DNA from: Phenylobacterium sp. Root700
Lineage (GTDB): Bacteria; Pseudomonadota; Alphaproteobacteria; Caulobacterales; Caulobacteraceae
Direction of reading: 5' to 3'
Assembly (NCBI RefSeq): GCF_001429025.1
Contig: NZ_LMHT01000022.1
Coordinates: 380,606-444,605, forward strand
DNA length: 64,000 bases
Of this stretch, positions 54,060 through 64,000 are shown in pieces. A program made the translations under genes and the position numbers. The first letter of the stretch is position 1. Every line of letters begins with the position of its first letter. Below the pieces are notes generated by a model. The model had not been told where the DNA came from. It searched no databases and saw only the letters and a program-made list of their open reading frames with translations.

Positions 54060-55348
54060 CCCAACGCCCGACCGCCTTTGTGAACGCCCGCCTCGTCGAT
54101 CCGGCCAGCGGCTGGGACGGCCCTGGCGCGCTGCTGATCCGTGACGGCAAGATCGCCGATGTCGCCCAGGGCGGCGACCTTGGCACGCTCTCGGCCGACA
54201 TCGACGTGATCGACGCCCGCGGCGCGATGCTGGCCCCGGGCCTGGTCGATATCCGCGTGAAGACCGGCGAGCCCGGCGCGGAGACCAAGGAGACCCTGAA
54301 GTCGGCGGCCCTGGCCGCGGCGGCCGGCGGCGTCACCTCCATCGTCCTGCAGCCCGACACCGATCCGGTGATCGACGAAGCCTCGGTGGTGGACTTCATC
54401 CTGCGCCGCACCCGCGACATCGAACTGGTCCATGTCTATCCGGCTGGCGCGGCCACCAAGGGCTGTAAGGGCGAACGCATGGCCGAGATCGGACTGATGC
54501 GCGAAGCCGGCTGCCTCTATGTGACCGACGCCGACCGGCCGATCGTCAATTCCAAGGTGATGCAACGGGTCCTGGCCTACGCCAAGAGCTTCGACACCCT
54601 GGTCGCCCACCGCCCGGCCGACCCCTGGCTGTCGGCCGGAGCCGTCGCCACCGCCAGCGAGTTCGCCGGCCGCATGGGCCTGTCCAGCGTGCCGCCGATC
54701 GCCGAGAAGATCATGCTGGAGCGCGACCTGGCCCTGGTCGAACTGACCGGCGCGCGGTTCCTGGTCGACCAGATCACCACCGCCTGCGCGCTGGAAAGCC
54801 TGGCGCGCGGCAAGGCGAAGGGCCTGCCGGTCACCGCCACCACCTCGATCAACCACCTGTCGTTCAACGAGATCGACATCGGCGACTACCGCACCTTCCT
54901 GAAGTTCGACCCGCCGGTGCGCGGCGAGGACGACCGGCAGGCGACCATCGAGGCCCTGGCCTCGGGCCTGATCGACATCGTGGTCTCCGCCCACGCCCCG
55001 GCCCCGGCCGAGGACAAGCGCCTGCCCTATGACGAGGCCGCGCCCGGCGCCGTTGGCTTGCAGACCCTGCTGCCCGCCCTGCTCGCCTTCCACCATGACG
55101 GCCGCATTCCGCTGGTGGACCTGATGCGCACGGTGACCAGCCGCCCCGCCGAACTGCTGGGCCTGGCCGCCGGTCGCCTGGCCAAGGGCGCGCCCGCCGA
55201 CCTGGTGCTCTGCGACCTCAACGCCCCCATCGTGGTCGACCTGGACAAGCTGAAGTCCAAGTCCCGCAACTCGCCCTTCGACGGCCGCCGGCTGTTCGGC
55301 GAGGTGCAGATGACGATTGTTGATGGGCGGGTCGTGTATCGGGTCTGA
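54056..55348 (+). CDS. pyrC: Dihydroorotase-like protein, catalytic residues missing
   Basis: The 430-residue protein has the full amidohydrolase scaffold of long dihydroorotases, but the key metal ligands are gone. The DxHxH motif reads [10 protein letters not shown] in place of DLHVHLREPG, and the late DHAPH motif reads SAHAPAP, so its metal-binding Asp is missing. SINHLSFNE resembles the middle His motif. Such inactive dihydroorotases (PyrC') next to pyrB are known in Pseudomonas as required partners of aspartate carbamoyltransferase. A genuine dihydroorotase should be elsewhere. The ATG overlaps the LOG stop (ATGA). Confidence 0.92.
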   Translation: MTQRPTAFVNARLVDPASGWDGPGALLIRDGKIADVAQGGDLGTLSADIDVIDARGAMLAPGLVDIRVKTGEPGAETKETLKSAALAAAAGGVTSIVLQPDTDPVIDEASVVDFILRRTRDIELVHVYPAGAATKGCKGERMAEIGLMREAGCLYVTDADRPIVNSKVMQRVLAYAKSFDTLVAHRPADPWLSAGAVATASEFAGRMGLSSVPPIAEKIMLERDLALVELTGARFLVDQITTACALESLARGKAKGLPVTATTSINHLSFNEIDIGDYRTFLKFDPPVRGEDDRQATIEALASGLIDIVVSAHAPAPAEDKRLPYDEAAPGAVGLQTLLPALLAFHHDGRIPLVDLMRTVTSRPAELLGLAAGRLAKGAPADLVLCDLNAPIVVDLDKLKSKSRNSPFDGRRLFGEVQMTIVDGRVVYRV

Positions 55349-55472
55349 CAGACCGACCCCAACCAAGAACAATTGACGAACAATCTCCTTCGCTAGAAGC
55401 TTGGCCTTGACGCTGGGCGGATGACGGCGCGCGCGAGCGCGGCTACCACTGGGCTGACGAGAGGGAACGCCG

Positions 55473-56120
55473 ATGCCTGATTCACTCAGCCCTATGCTGA
55501 TCGCCGCCGCCGTCGTGGGAGGCTATCTGCTGGGCTCGATCCCCTTTGGCCTGATCGCCGCCAAGCTGGGCGGCCAGGGCGATATCCGCTCCATCGGTTC
55601 AGGCAATATCGGCGCGACCAATGTCCTGCGCACCGGCCGTAAGGACCTGGCGCTGATCACCCTGCTGGGCGACGGCGGCAAGGGCGCGGTGGCGGTGCTC
55701 ATCGCCTGGCTGCTGACCCGCAACGCCGGGGCGCAGGCGCAGGCTCAGTTGACGGCCCTAGCCGGCGGGTCGGCGTTCCTGGGCCACCTGTTCCCGGTCT
55801 GGTTGGGCTTCAAGGGCGGCAAGGGCGTGGCGACCTTCTTCGGCACCCTGCTGGCCGCCGCCTGGCCCGTGGGTCTGGCGGCCGGGGCGACCTGGATCGC
55901 CATGTTCTTCATCTTCCGGCTGTCGTCGCTGGCGGGCCTGACCGCGGCGGCCCTGGCGCCGATCCTGGCGCTGTTCGTGTTCGACCGCCCCTACCCGATC
56001 GCGGTGATGGCGCTGGTCATGGCGGTGCTGATCTTCATCCGCCACAAGGACAATATCGGCCGCTTGCTGAAGGGCGAGGAACCCAAGAGCGGCTCGGCTA
56101 AGAAAAAAGACCCTGCGTGA
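55473..56120 (+). CDS. plsY: Glycerol-3-phosphate acyltransferase PlsY
   Basis: The 215-residue inner-membrane protein has about five TM helices with GYLLGSIPFGLIAAKLGG, then SIGSGNIGATNVLRTGRK, and LFPVWLGFKGGKGVATFFGT. It transfers acyl groups from acyl phosphate to glycerol-3-phosphate, the first step of phospholipid synthesis. The lysine-rich C-terminus (SAKKKDPA) ends directly at the junction with a dprA remnant, so its last residues may come from the deletion event. Confidence 0.95.
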   Translation: MPDSLSPMLIAAAVVGGYLLGSIPFGLIAAKLGGQGDIRSIGSGNIGATNVLRTGRKDLALITLLGDGGKGAVAVLIAWLLTRNAGAQAQAQLTALAGGSAFLGHLFPVWLGFKGGKGVATFFGTLLAAAWPVGLAAGATWIAMFFIFRLSSLAGLTAAALAPILALFVFDRPYPIAVMALVMAVLIFIRHKDNIGRLLKGEEPKSGSAKKKDPA

Positions 56121-56442
56121 TCCGCGCGCGCGGGGAACCAACGACCTGATCCGCCAGGGCGCGGCGCTGTGCGAGGGCGTGGAAGACGTGCTGCGTGCGC
56201 TGGAGAGCTTCGGCGGGTTCCGCGAGCCGGAACGGCCCTTCGCCCCGTCGCCAGTTCCGGACACCGAAATCGACGCCGTGCGCGAGCGAGTCGCCGCCCT
56301 GCTGTCGCCCACACCGGTCTCTCGTGATGAGCTGGTGAGGGCGGCTGGCGCCCCGGCCTCAGTGGTTTTCGCGGCCCTGGTGGAGCTCACCCTGGCGGGC
56401 CGGGCGGAATTGTTGCCGGGCGGATTGGTCGCGGGGCTCTAA
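56119..56442 (+). pseudogene. dprA: dprA remnant: C-terminal winged-helix part only
   Basis: The frame from 56119 reads DPRARGTNDLIRQGAALCEG, which matches the end of the DprA Rossmann domain. It then continues through a linker into the DprA C-terminal winged helix (SPTPVSRDELVRAAGAPASV, then LVELTLAGRAELLPGGLVAG). The first about 250 residues, including the nucleotide-fold motifs needed to load RecA on single-stranded DNA, are absent; upstream is plsY. A deletion therefore fused the plsY end to the dprA 3' end. A GTG at 56179 after GAGGGC could still allow an 87-residue winged-helix peptide to be made. The order plsY-dprA-topA is the expected ancestral arrangement. Confidence 0.85.
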
Positions 56443-56456
56443 AGAGCCCCGGTTTT
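56433..56456 (+). terminator. Terminator overlapping the remnant stop codon
   Basis: GGGGCTC (56433-56439) pairs with GAGCCCC (56444-56450) around TAAA, followed by GGTTTT. Confidence 0.65.
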
Positions 56457-56592
56457 CAGAAGGTGGGCGCCTATCCAAACGTGCGCCTTGCCTAATTCCT
56501 CAGGCTGGTTGACACAGCCTAGGCGCCTCCCTCACCTTTCGCGCCCTTGAATTTCGGGCCTCCTGCCCGGGACGCCCCTATATAGAGCGCCC

Positions 56593-59271
<2,679 letters not shown>

Positions 59272-59279
59272 GTCGTTGA

Positions 59280-59299
59280 GGCGGCCTTAACCGGCCGCC
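59280..59299 (+). terminator. Weak hairpin after topA
   Basis: GGCGGCC (59280-59286) pairs with GGCCGCC (59293-59299) around TTAACC. There is no T-tract. Confidence 0.35.
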
Positions 59300-59330
59300 G
59301 GCAACCTGCGCGCGAGCCAGGGAGCCCAGC

Positions 59331-59660
59331 ATGCCGGAGACGCCGACATTCGGCCGCCGCCAGCCCAAAGCGTTCGCGCCGCCCGCTCGGAGCGGGCGCG
59401 TTCCGAGCTTGGCTGAACTCGGTGTCGCCCCGGCCGACGCAGATGCCCAGGAACTTGAAGCCTGGCGCCAAGCGCAACGCGAGAAACGGCGCCGGGCCTA
59501 TCTGCGCCAGTTCACCGGCCTGAGAGGCGTGGGTTTTGGACTCCTGCTCTGCAGCGTCATCCTGAAGTTGGCCGACCTGAATGTGCTCAGCCTGATCCCA
59601 GGGACTCTCGCCCCGATTTTCATGTTCGTCGGCTGGCGCCGCAATCGAGCGGCGGACTGA
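59331..59660 (+). CDS. Small membrane protein, unknown function
   Basis: The 109-residue protein has a charged, Arg-rich N-terminal half (EAWRQAQREKRRRAYLRQFT) and a two-part hydrophobic C-terminal half (GVGFGLLLCSVILKLADLNV, then LSLIPGTLAPIFMFVGW). One or two TM helices are expected in the inner membrane. It lies between topA and rnr on the same strand. I do not recognise the family. Confidence 0.8.
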   Translation: MPETPTFGRRQPKAFAPPARSGRVPSLAELGVAPADADAQELEAWRQAQREKRRRAYLRQFTGLRGVGFGLLLCSVILKLADLNVLSLIPGTLAPIFMFVGWRRNRAAD

Positions 59661-59718
59661 AACCGGCGTCGCTCGATAGTCCGTCGCGAAAACACATCGC
59701 AGCGGCTATCTAGGGACC

Positions 59719-62037
59719 ATGGCCAAGTCTCGCACGCCCAAGTCCGCACGGTTCGCCCCCAAGACCGAAAGGCCGCCCCAGGGGCTGCCCGATCGCGAAA
59801 CCCTGCTGAAGTTCGTCCGCGAGGCCGGTGAGACCGACAAGGCCGACATGGCCCGCGCCTTCGGCCTGAAGGGCAACGACCGCCGCGCCCTGCGCGACAT
59901 GCTCAAGGAACTCGAGACCTCCGGCGCGCTCGGCAAGCGTGGCCGCAAGGGCTTCTCCGAGGCCGGCGCCGTGCCGCCGGTCGGCGTCGTGGACGTGGTC
60001 GAGCGCGATCCGGACGGCGACCTGCTGGTGAAGCTCGTCAAGGGCGACGACGTCCCGCTGGTGCGGCTGGCCCCCGACCGCACAGGCGCCGTGGGCGGCG
60101 CGCCGGGCCTGGGCGACCGGATGCTAGTGCGCTTCGAAAGGCTGGAGAACGGCGAACTCGAAGCGCGGGTGATCAAGCGCCTGGGCCAAAGCGCCCACCG
60201 CATCCTCGGCGTCGTCCGCAAGGAGAACAAGCAGGTCCGCGTGGAGCCCGTCGATCGCCGCTCCAAGGAGAGCATGATCCTGGTCCCGGCCGAGGCCGCG
60301 AACCTCAGCGACGGCGATCTGGTTCTGGCCCAGGTCACGGTCGAGGAGCGCTATGGCCCCAAGCGCGGCAAGGTGCTGGAGGTCGTCGGCCGCGTCGACC
60401 AGCCGCGCGCCGCCTCGCTGATCGCCATCCATTCGCACGGCATCCCCACCGGCTTCAGCCAAGACGCCGAAGCCGAGGCCGAGGCCGCCGAGGCCCCGAC
60501 CCTGAAGGGGCGCGAGGACCTGCGCGCGGTCCCGCTGGTCACCATCGACCCGCCGGACGCCCGCGACCACGACGACGCCGTCTATGCCGAGCCCGACACC
60601 GATCCGGCGAACGAGGGCGGCTGGATCGTCTGGGTCGCCATCGCCGATGTCGCGGCCTATGTCCGCTCCGACTCAGCCCTGGACCGCGACGCCCGCGACA
60701 AGGGCAACTCGACCTACTTCCCCGACCGCGTCGAACCGATGCTGCCCGAGCGGCTGTCGGCGGGCCTCTGTTCGCTGCGGCAGGGCGAGAACCGCGCCTG
60801 CCTGGCCGTGCGGATGGTGTTCGGCAAGGACGGCCGCAAGCGTTCGCACAAGTTCATCCGCGGCCTGATGCGCTCGGCCGCCAAGCTCTCCTACGAACAG
60901 GCCCAGCGCGCGATCGACGGCTTCCCCGACGACCAGACCAACCCCCTGCTGGAACCGATCATCAAGCCGCTGTGGGCGGCCTATGAGACGATGATGAAGG
61001 GCCGCCGCGCCCGCTCGCCGCTGGCCATCGAGAGCCAGGAGCGCAAGATCGTCATCAACGCCGAGGGCGAAGTCACCTCGATCACGCCGCGCGCCGCGCT
61101 GGAGGCCCACAAGCTGATCGAGGAGATGATGGTCCAGGCCAATGTCTGCGCCGCCGAGACCCTGGAGCAGAAGAAGACCCCGCTGATCTACCGGATCCAC
61201 GACACCCCCAGCCAGGAGAAGGTCCAGTCGCTGGCAGAGTTCCTGCAAACGCTGGGGATCGCCTGGAACAAGGGCGAGGCGCCGCGCACCGACCGCTTCA
61301 ACAAGCTGCTGGAAGAGACCCGCGAGGGTCCCAGCGCCCAGATCATCAACGAGGTCGTACTGCGCACCCAGATGCAGGCGATCTATTCGACCGAGAACAT
61401 CGGCCACTTCGGCCTGAACCTCGACCGCTACGCCCACTTCACCTCGCCGATCCGCCGCTATGCCGACCTGATCGTGCACCGTGCGCTGATCCGGGCCCTG
61501 GGGCTGGGCGACGACGGCATCACCGACCGCGACATCTCGCAGATGAAGGACACCGCCGAGCGGATCACCTTCGCCGAGCGGCGCTCCATGGCCGCCGAGC
61601 GCGACGCCACCGACCGCTATGTGGCGTCCTTCCTCTCCGACCGGGTGGGCGCAGAGTTCCCCGGCCGCATCACCGGCGTCACCCGCTTTGGCCTGTTCGT
61701 CCGGCTGGACGAAACCGGCGCTGACGGCCTGGTCCCGGTCTCGACCCTGGGCGACGAGTATTTCGTCCACGACGACAAGGCCCACGCCCTGGTCGGCGAA
61801 CGCACCGGCCGGCGCTGGCCGCTCGGAACCTCGGTTCAGGTGAAACTGAAGGAAGCCGCGCCCATCACCGGCGGGCTGGTCTTCGAGATGATCAGCGAGC
61901 CCCTGCCCGTCGATCCGAACGCCCCTCGGCCCCGGCTAGGCATGCGAGCTCGCACCCCCTTCACCGGCCCCAAGCGTGGTGGCGGCGCTGGACGGCCGCC
62001 CGGCAAGGCCAAGTCGAAAAGCGGAAAGCGCCGCTAG
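59719..62037 (+). CDS. rnr: Ribonuclease R
   Basis: The 772-residue 3'-5' exoribonuclease has an N-terminal helical region, cold-shock-like domains, an RNB catalytic domain with TIDPPDARDHDDAVYA (catalytic aspartates) and HFTSPIRRYADLIVHRALI, and a C-terminal S1 domain (GRITGVTRFGLFVRLDETG, then ADGLVPVSTL). The basic tail (KSKSGKRR) is typical. It degrades structured RNA and acts with SmpB/tmRNA in quality control; smpB is elsewhere in this window. Confidence 0.96.
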   Translation: MAKSRTPKSARFAPKTERPPQGLPDRETLLKFVREAGETDKADMARAFGLKGNDRRALRDMLKELETSGALGKRGRKGFSEAGAVPPVGVVDVVERDPDGDLLVKLVKGDDVPLVRLAPDRTGAVGGAPGLGDRMLVRFERLENGELEARVIKRLGQSAHRILGVVRKENKQVRVEPVDRRSKESMILVPAEAANLSDGDLVLAQVTVEERYGPKRGKVLEVVGRVDQPRAASLIAIHSHGIPTGFSQDAEAEAEAAEAPTLKGREDLRAVPLVTIDPPDARDHDDAVYAEPDTDPANEGGWIVWVAIADVAAYVRSDSALDRDARDKGNSTYFPDRVEPMLPERLSAGLCSLRQGENRACLAVRMVFGKDGRKRSHKFIRGLMRSAAKLSYEQAQRAIDGFPDDQTNPLLEPIIKPLWAAYETMMKGRRARSPLAIESQERKIVINAEGEVTSITPRAALEAHKLIEEMMVQANVCAAETLEQKKTPLIYRIHDTPSQEKVQSLAEFLQTLGIAWNKGEAPRTDRFNKLLEETREGPSAQIINEVVLRTQMQAIYSTENIGHFGLNLDRYAHFTSPIRRYADLIVHRALIRALGLGDDGITDRDISQMKDTAERITFAERRSMAAERDATDRYVASFLSDRVGAEFPGRITGVTRFGLFVRLDETGADGLVPVSTLGDEYFVHDDKAHALVGERTGRRWPLGTSVQVKLKEAAPITGGLVFEMISEPLPVDPNAPRPRLGMRARTPFTGPKRGGGAGRPPGKAKSKSGKRR

Positions 62038-62098
62038 CGCGCTGATGGCTCGCCAATAGATTTGCGAAGCTTCACTGGAAGAACGGCGTAATCATTAC

Positions 62099-62722
62099 AT
62101 GAACAAGAAAATGGGCGTTTCAGTCGCGGTCATCGCTCTCCTGGCGGCGGGAGGCCTGTATCTGCTCGTGAAGCCGGCAGGGGACGCGCCGGCTCCCGCC
62201 ATGCCCGCCCCTGCACCCGTGGCGTCTGCAGGGCCGGCGACCGCGCCGGTCGATCAAGCGGCGACAGCCGGTCAGGTTGCGTTCGACGCCAAGAACTCAA
62301 CATTCACGCTCGATGGACAATCCGTAACTCTGAAGAACGGCACATCGAGCATCCCGTCGGCTCCAGGGTCCGCGAGTTCAACAACCACGCGATATTTTGG
62401 CGATGATGGACGCGGCGATCTCAATAACGACGGCCAAGAAGACATAGCCTTCATTGTCACCCAAGACGCGGGCGGCAGCGGCCTCTTCTATTATGTCGTG
62501 GCCGCGATGAAGGAAGCCGATGGCTATAAGACCACCAATGGATTTTTCATCGGCGACCGCATCGCTCCGCAGTCGATCACCATTCCACGGAACTCAAACG
62601 AGCTCCAAGTCAACTTCGCTAACCGCCAGCCGGGGGAGCCCATGACGGCTCCACCGACGGTGGGGCGCGTTCTGCTTCTCAAAGTGACGCCGCAAGGCGT
62701 GCTTGAGGGCCTGATGAAATAG
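62099..62722 (+). CDS. Exported/anchored protein with lower GC, unknown function
   Basis: The 207-residue protein has an N-terminal hydrophobic segment (VSVAVIALLAAGGLYLLV), an Ala/Pro-rich linker (residues 28-57), and a compact domain with a Ca-binding-like motif (GDLNNDGQEDIAF) and GGSGLFYYVVAAMKEADGYK. The linker is high in GC, but the domain uses more A- and T-ending codons than its neighbours, a sign of possible transfer. I do not recognise the family. Confidence 0.8.
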   Translation: MNKKMGVSVAVIALLAAGGLYLLVKPAGDAPAPAMPAPAPVASAGPATAPVDQAATAGQVAFDAKNSTFTLDGQSVTLKNGTSSIPSAPGSASSTTTRYFGDDGRGDLNNDGQEDIAFIVTQDAGGSGLFYYVVAAMKEADGYKTTNGFFIGDRIAPQSITIPRNSNELQVNFANRQPGEPMTAPPTVGRVLLLKVTPQGVLEGLMK

Positions 62723-62764
62723 GCCCTCTCGGACGAGGGCTTCCCACCACGGGTTCCGGCGCCG

Positions 62765-64000
62765 CTAGGCCGGCTGCAAGCCCGCCAGGAACCCCTGCTT
62801 GGTGATGGTGATCCGCTCGTCGCCCAGGTCACGTAGGCAGTCCTTCTCGCTAAGCGTCGCGAAGGCGGCGTCCAGCCGGGCGGGCTCGAAGCCGCGCGCG
62901 ATCCCAGCGTCACGGACCGGCGCGCGCGACATCGCCTCGCCCGGCCAGATGTCCATTTCCCGCAAGGTCGCCAGCACCGCGCGCTCGGCGTCATCGAGGA
63001 TCAGCAGCCTCGGCCCGGCGGGGGTCAACTCCCCCGTGGCGGTCTGATCGACGCCTGCGGGCGGTCCCTCGGGCTCCAGCATGCCGCGGGCGATCTGCTC
63101 CTCTCCCATCACCACGCGGTCGGCGCCATGGGCGATCAGGTGCGCGGCTTCAGTGTCGGAGTGGGCCCGGGCGACGATCTCCAGTCCGGGATTGGCCTTG
63201 CGGGCCTTGTCGACCACGCCCCCGCCTTCGAAGCCGTCCGCCACGGCGACGAACATCCGCACCGCGCGCTCGACACCTGCAGCCTCCAAGACCCTGGGGT
63301 CGGTCGCCGTGCCGATGATCGTCTCATAGCCGTGATTGCGGGCTCTCAGCCCCATCTCCGTCTCGGTCTCGACCAGGACGAAGGGATAGGCCTCGGCCCT
63401 CAGCCCCGCCGCGACCACCTCGCCCACCCGGCCGTAGCCGACCAGGATCGTGTGCCCGCCCAGATGGGTCGGTGAGAGATCGTTGGCGGGTTCCGGGTCG
63501 GGCGTCGGAACCGCGGGCGCCGGTTGGGCGCGCGGCGTGCGCGTCGCCAGGCCGAAGATGAACGGGTTCAGCATGATCGAGATGATCGCGCCGGCCAGGA
63601 TCAGGTCGCGGCCGTCCTTGGGCAGGATCTCCAGGTCAACGCCCATGGTCGCCAGGATGAACGAGAACTCCCCGATCTGCGCCAGGCTGGCGGCCACCGT
63701 GACGGCGGTGGTGTTGGAGCGTCCGAAAGCCTTGATGATCGCCAGCGCGGCCAGCGACTTGCCGATGATGATGATGCCCAGCACCGCCAGCACCGTCCAC
63801 GGATGGGCCAGCACCACGAACGGGTTGAACAGCATCCCCACCGAGACGAAGAACAGCACGGCGAAGGCGTCGCGCAACGGCAAGGTCTCCTCGGCCGCGC
63901 GCTGGCTGAGCTCGGATTCGGCCAGGATCATGCCGGCGAAGAAGGCCCCGAGCGCGAACGAGACGCCAAACAGCATCGCCGCCCCGAACGCCACGCCGAG
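62765..64000 (-). CDS. YbaL/KefB-type cation:proton antiporter, C-terminal part (cut by right edge)
   Basis: About 411 residues are seen; the start is beyond base 64000. The membrane part keeps the YbaL-type motifs (GVSFALGAFFAGMILAESEL, AVLFFVSVGMLFNPF, SLAQIGEFSFILATMGV). The cytosolic RCK/TrkA-N domain has HTILVGYGRVGEVVAAGL (NAD-binding Rossmann motif), TDPRVLEAAGVERA and a short C-terminal extension. It belongs to CPA2 and should exchange K+ or Na+ for protons. The best guess is YbaL rather than KefC because of the EESLP-like AEETLPLRDAFAV segment. Confidence 0.93.
   Translation of the reverse strand, partial: LGVAFGAAMLFGVSFALGAFFAGMILAESELSQRAAEETLPLRDAFAVLFFVSVGMLFNPFVVLAHPWTVLAVLGIIIIGKSLAALAIIKAFGRSNTTAVTVAASLAQIGEFSFILATMGVDLEILPKDGRDLILAGAIISIMLNPFIFGLATRTPRAQPAPAVPTPDPEPANDLSPTHLGGHTILVGYGRVGEVVAAGLRAEAYPFVLVETETEMGLRARNHGYETIIGTATDPRVLEAAGVERAVRMFVAVADGFEGGGVVDKARKANPGLEIVARAHSDTEAAHLIAHGADRVVMGEEQIARGMLEPEGPPAGVDQTATGELTPAGPRLLILDDAERAVLATLREMDIWPGEAMSRAPVRDAGIARGFEPARLDAAFATLSEKDCLRDLGDERITITKQGFLAGLQPA

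Overview
The window is GC-rich, densely packed chromosomal DNA from an alphaproteobacterium, most likely a member of the Caulobacteraceae (Caulobacter/Phenylobacterium type). Three things point there: a holdfast-polysaccharide (hfs) gene cluster, several promoters matching the alphaproteobacterial general stress response consensus (EcfG sigma factor, GGAAC-N16/17-CGTT), and a PEPxxWA-CTERM protein. I see no phage, insertion sequence or CRISPR array. Genes are often overlapped by 1-4 nt (ATGA, GTGA and TGATG junctions). Many long antisense ORFs are GC-codon shadows.

Layout. 1-3100: an amidase cut by the left edge, a D-aminoacylase-like exported amidohydrolase, then a stress-controlled intergenic region (two EcfG promoters, a candidate small RNA and a CBS-domain gene). 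3100-16300: housekeeping genes on both strands: spoT, rpoZ, a HAD phosphatase, folK, an NYN protein, a family-5 uracil-DNA glycosylase, a PEP-CTERM protein, an acetyltransferase, smpB, dapA, a lytic transglycosylase and a TetR pair. 15400-22000: two RNA methyltransferases, hrpB, an amino-acid permease and a metallo-beta-lactamase-fold hydrolase. 22000-28200: a two-component system followed by a MacA/MacB-type export system and a KGG stress protein. 28200-34000: a stress block with an EgtB-EgtD fusion gene for ergothioneine synthesis, divergent from an EcfG-family sigma factor, each with its own perfect EcfG promoter, and an unknown charged protein with a third such promoter.

34000-46700: an esterase, tRNA-Ser(GCU), a second alpha/beta hydrolase, then the holdfast locus (hfsE-F-G forward, hfsC-B-A reverse, hfsD forward). 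46700-64000: gatB and gatCA for Glu/Asp-tRNA amidotransferase, ruvX, pyrB with a catalytically degenerate dihydroorotase, plsY, a 3' remnant of dprA, topA, rnr and a YbaL-type antiporter cut by the right edge.

How the parts work together. The most coherent signal beyond ordinary annotation is the general stress response. Five exact EcfG promoter matches lie in intergenic DNA ahead of a candidate small RNA, a CBS protein, egtBD, the sigma factor itself and an unknown protein. This would tie ergothioneine, a redox buffer, and a new small RNA to the same regulon. The second theme is gene erosion and reuse: dprA is deleted to its C-terminal domain, the dihydroorotase next to pyrB has lost its metal ligands, the D-aminoacylase lacks its HxH motif, and HfsB lacks the P-loop lysine.
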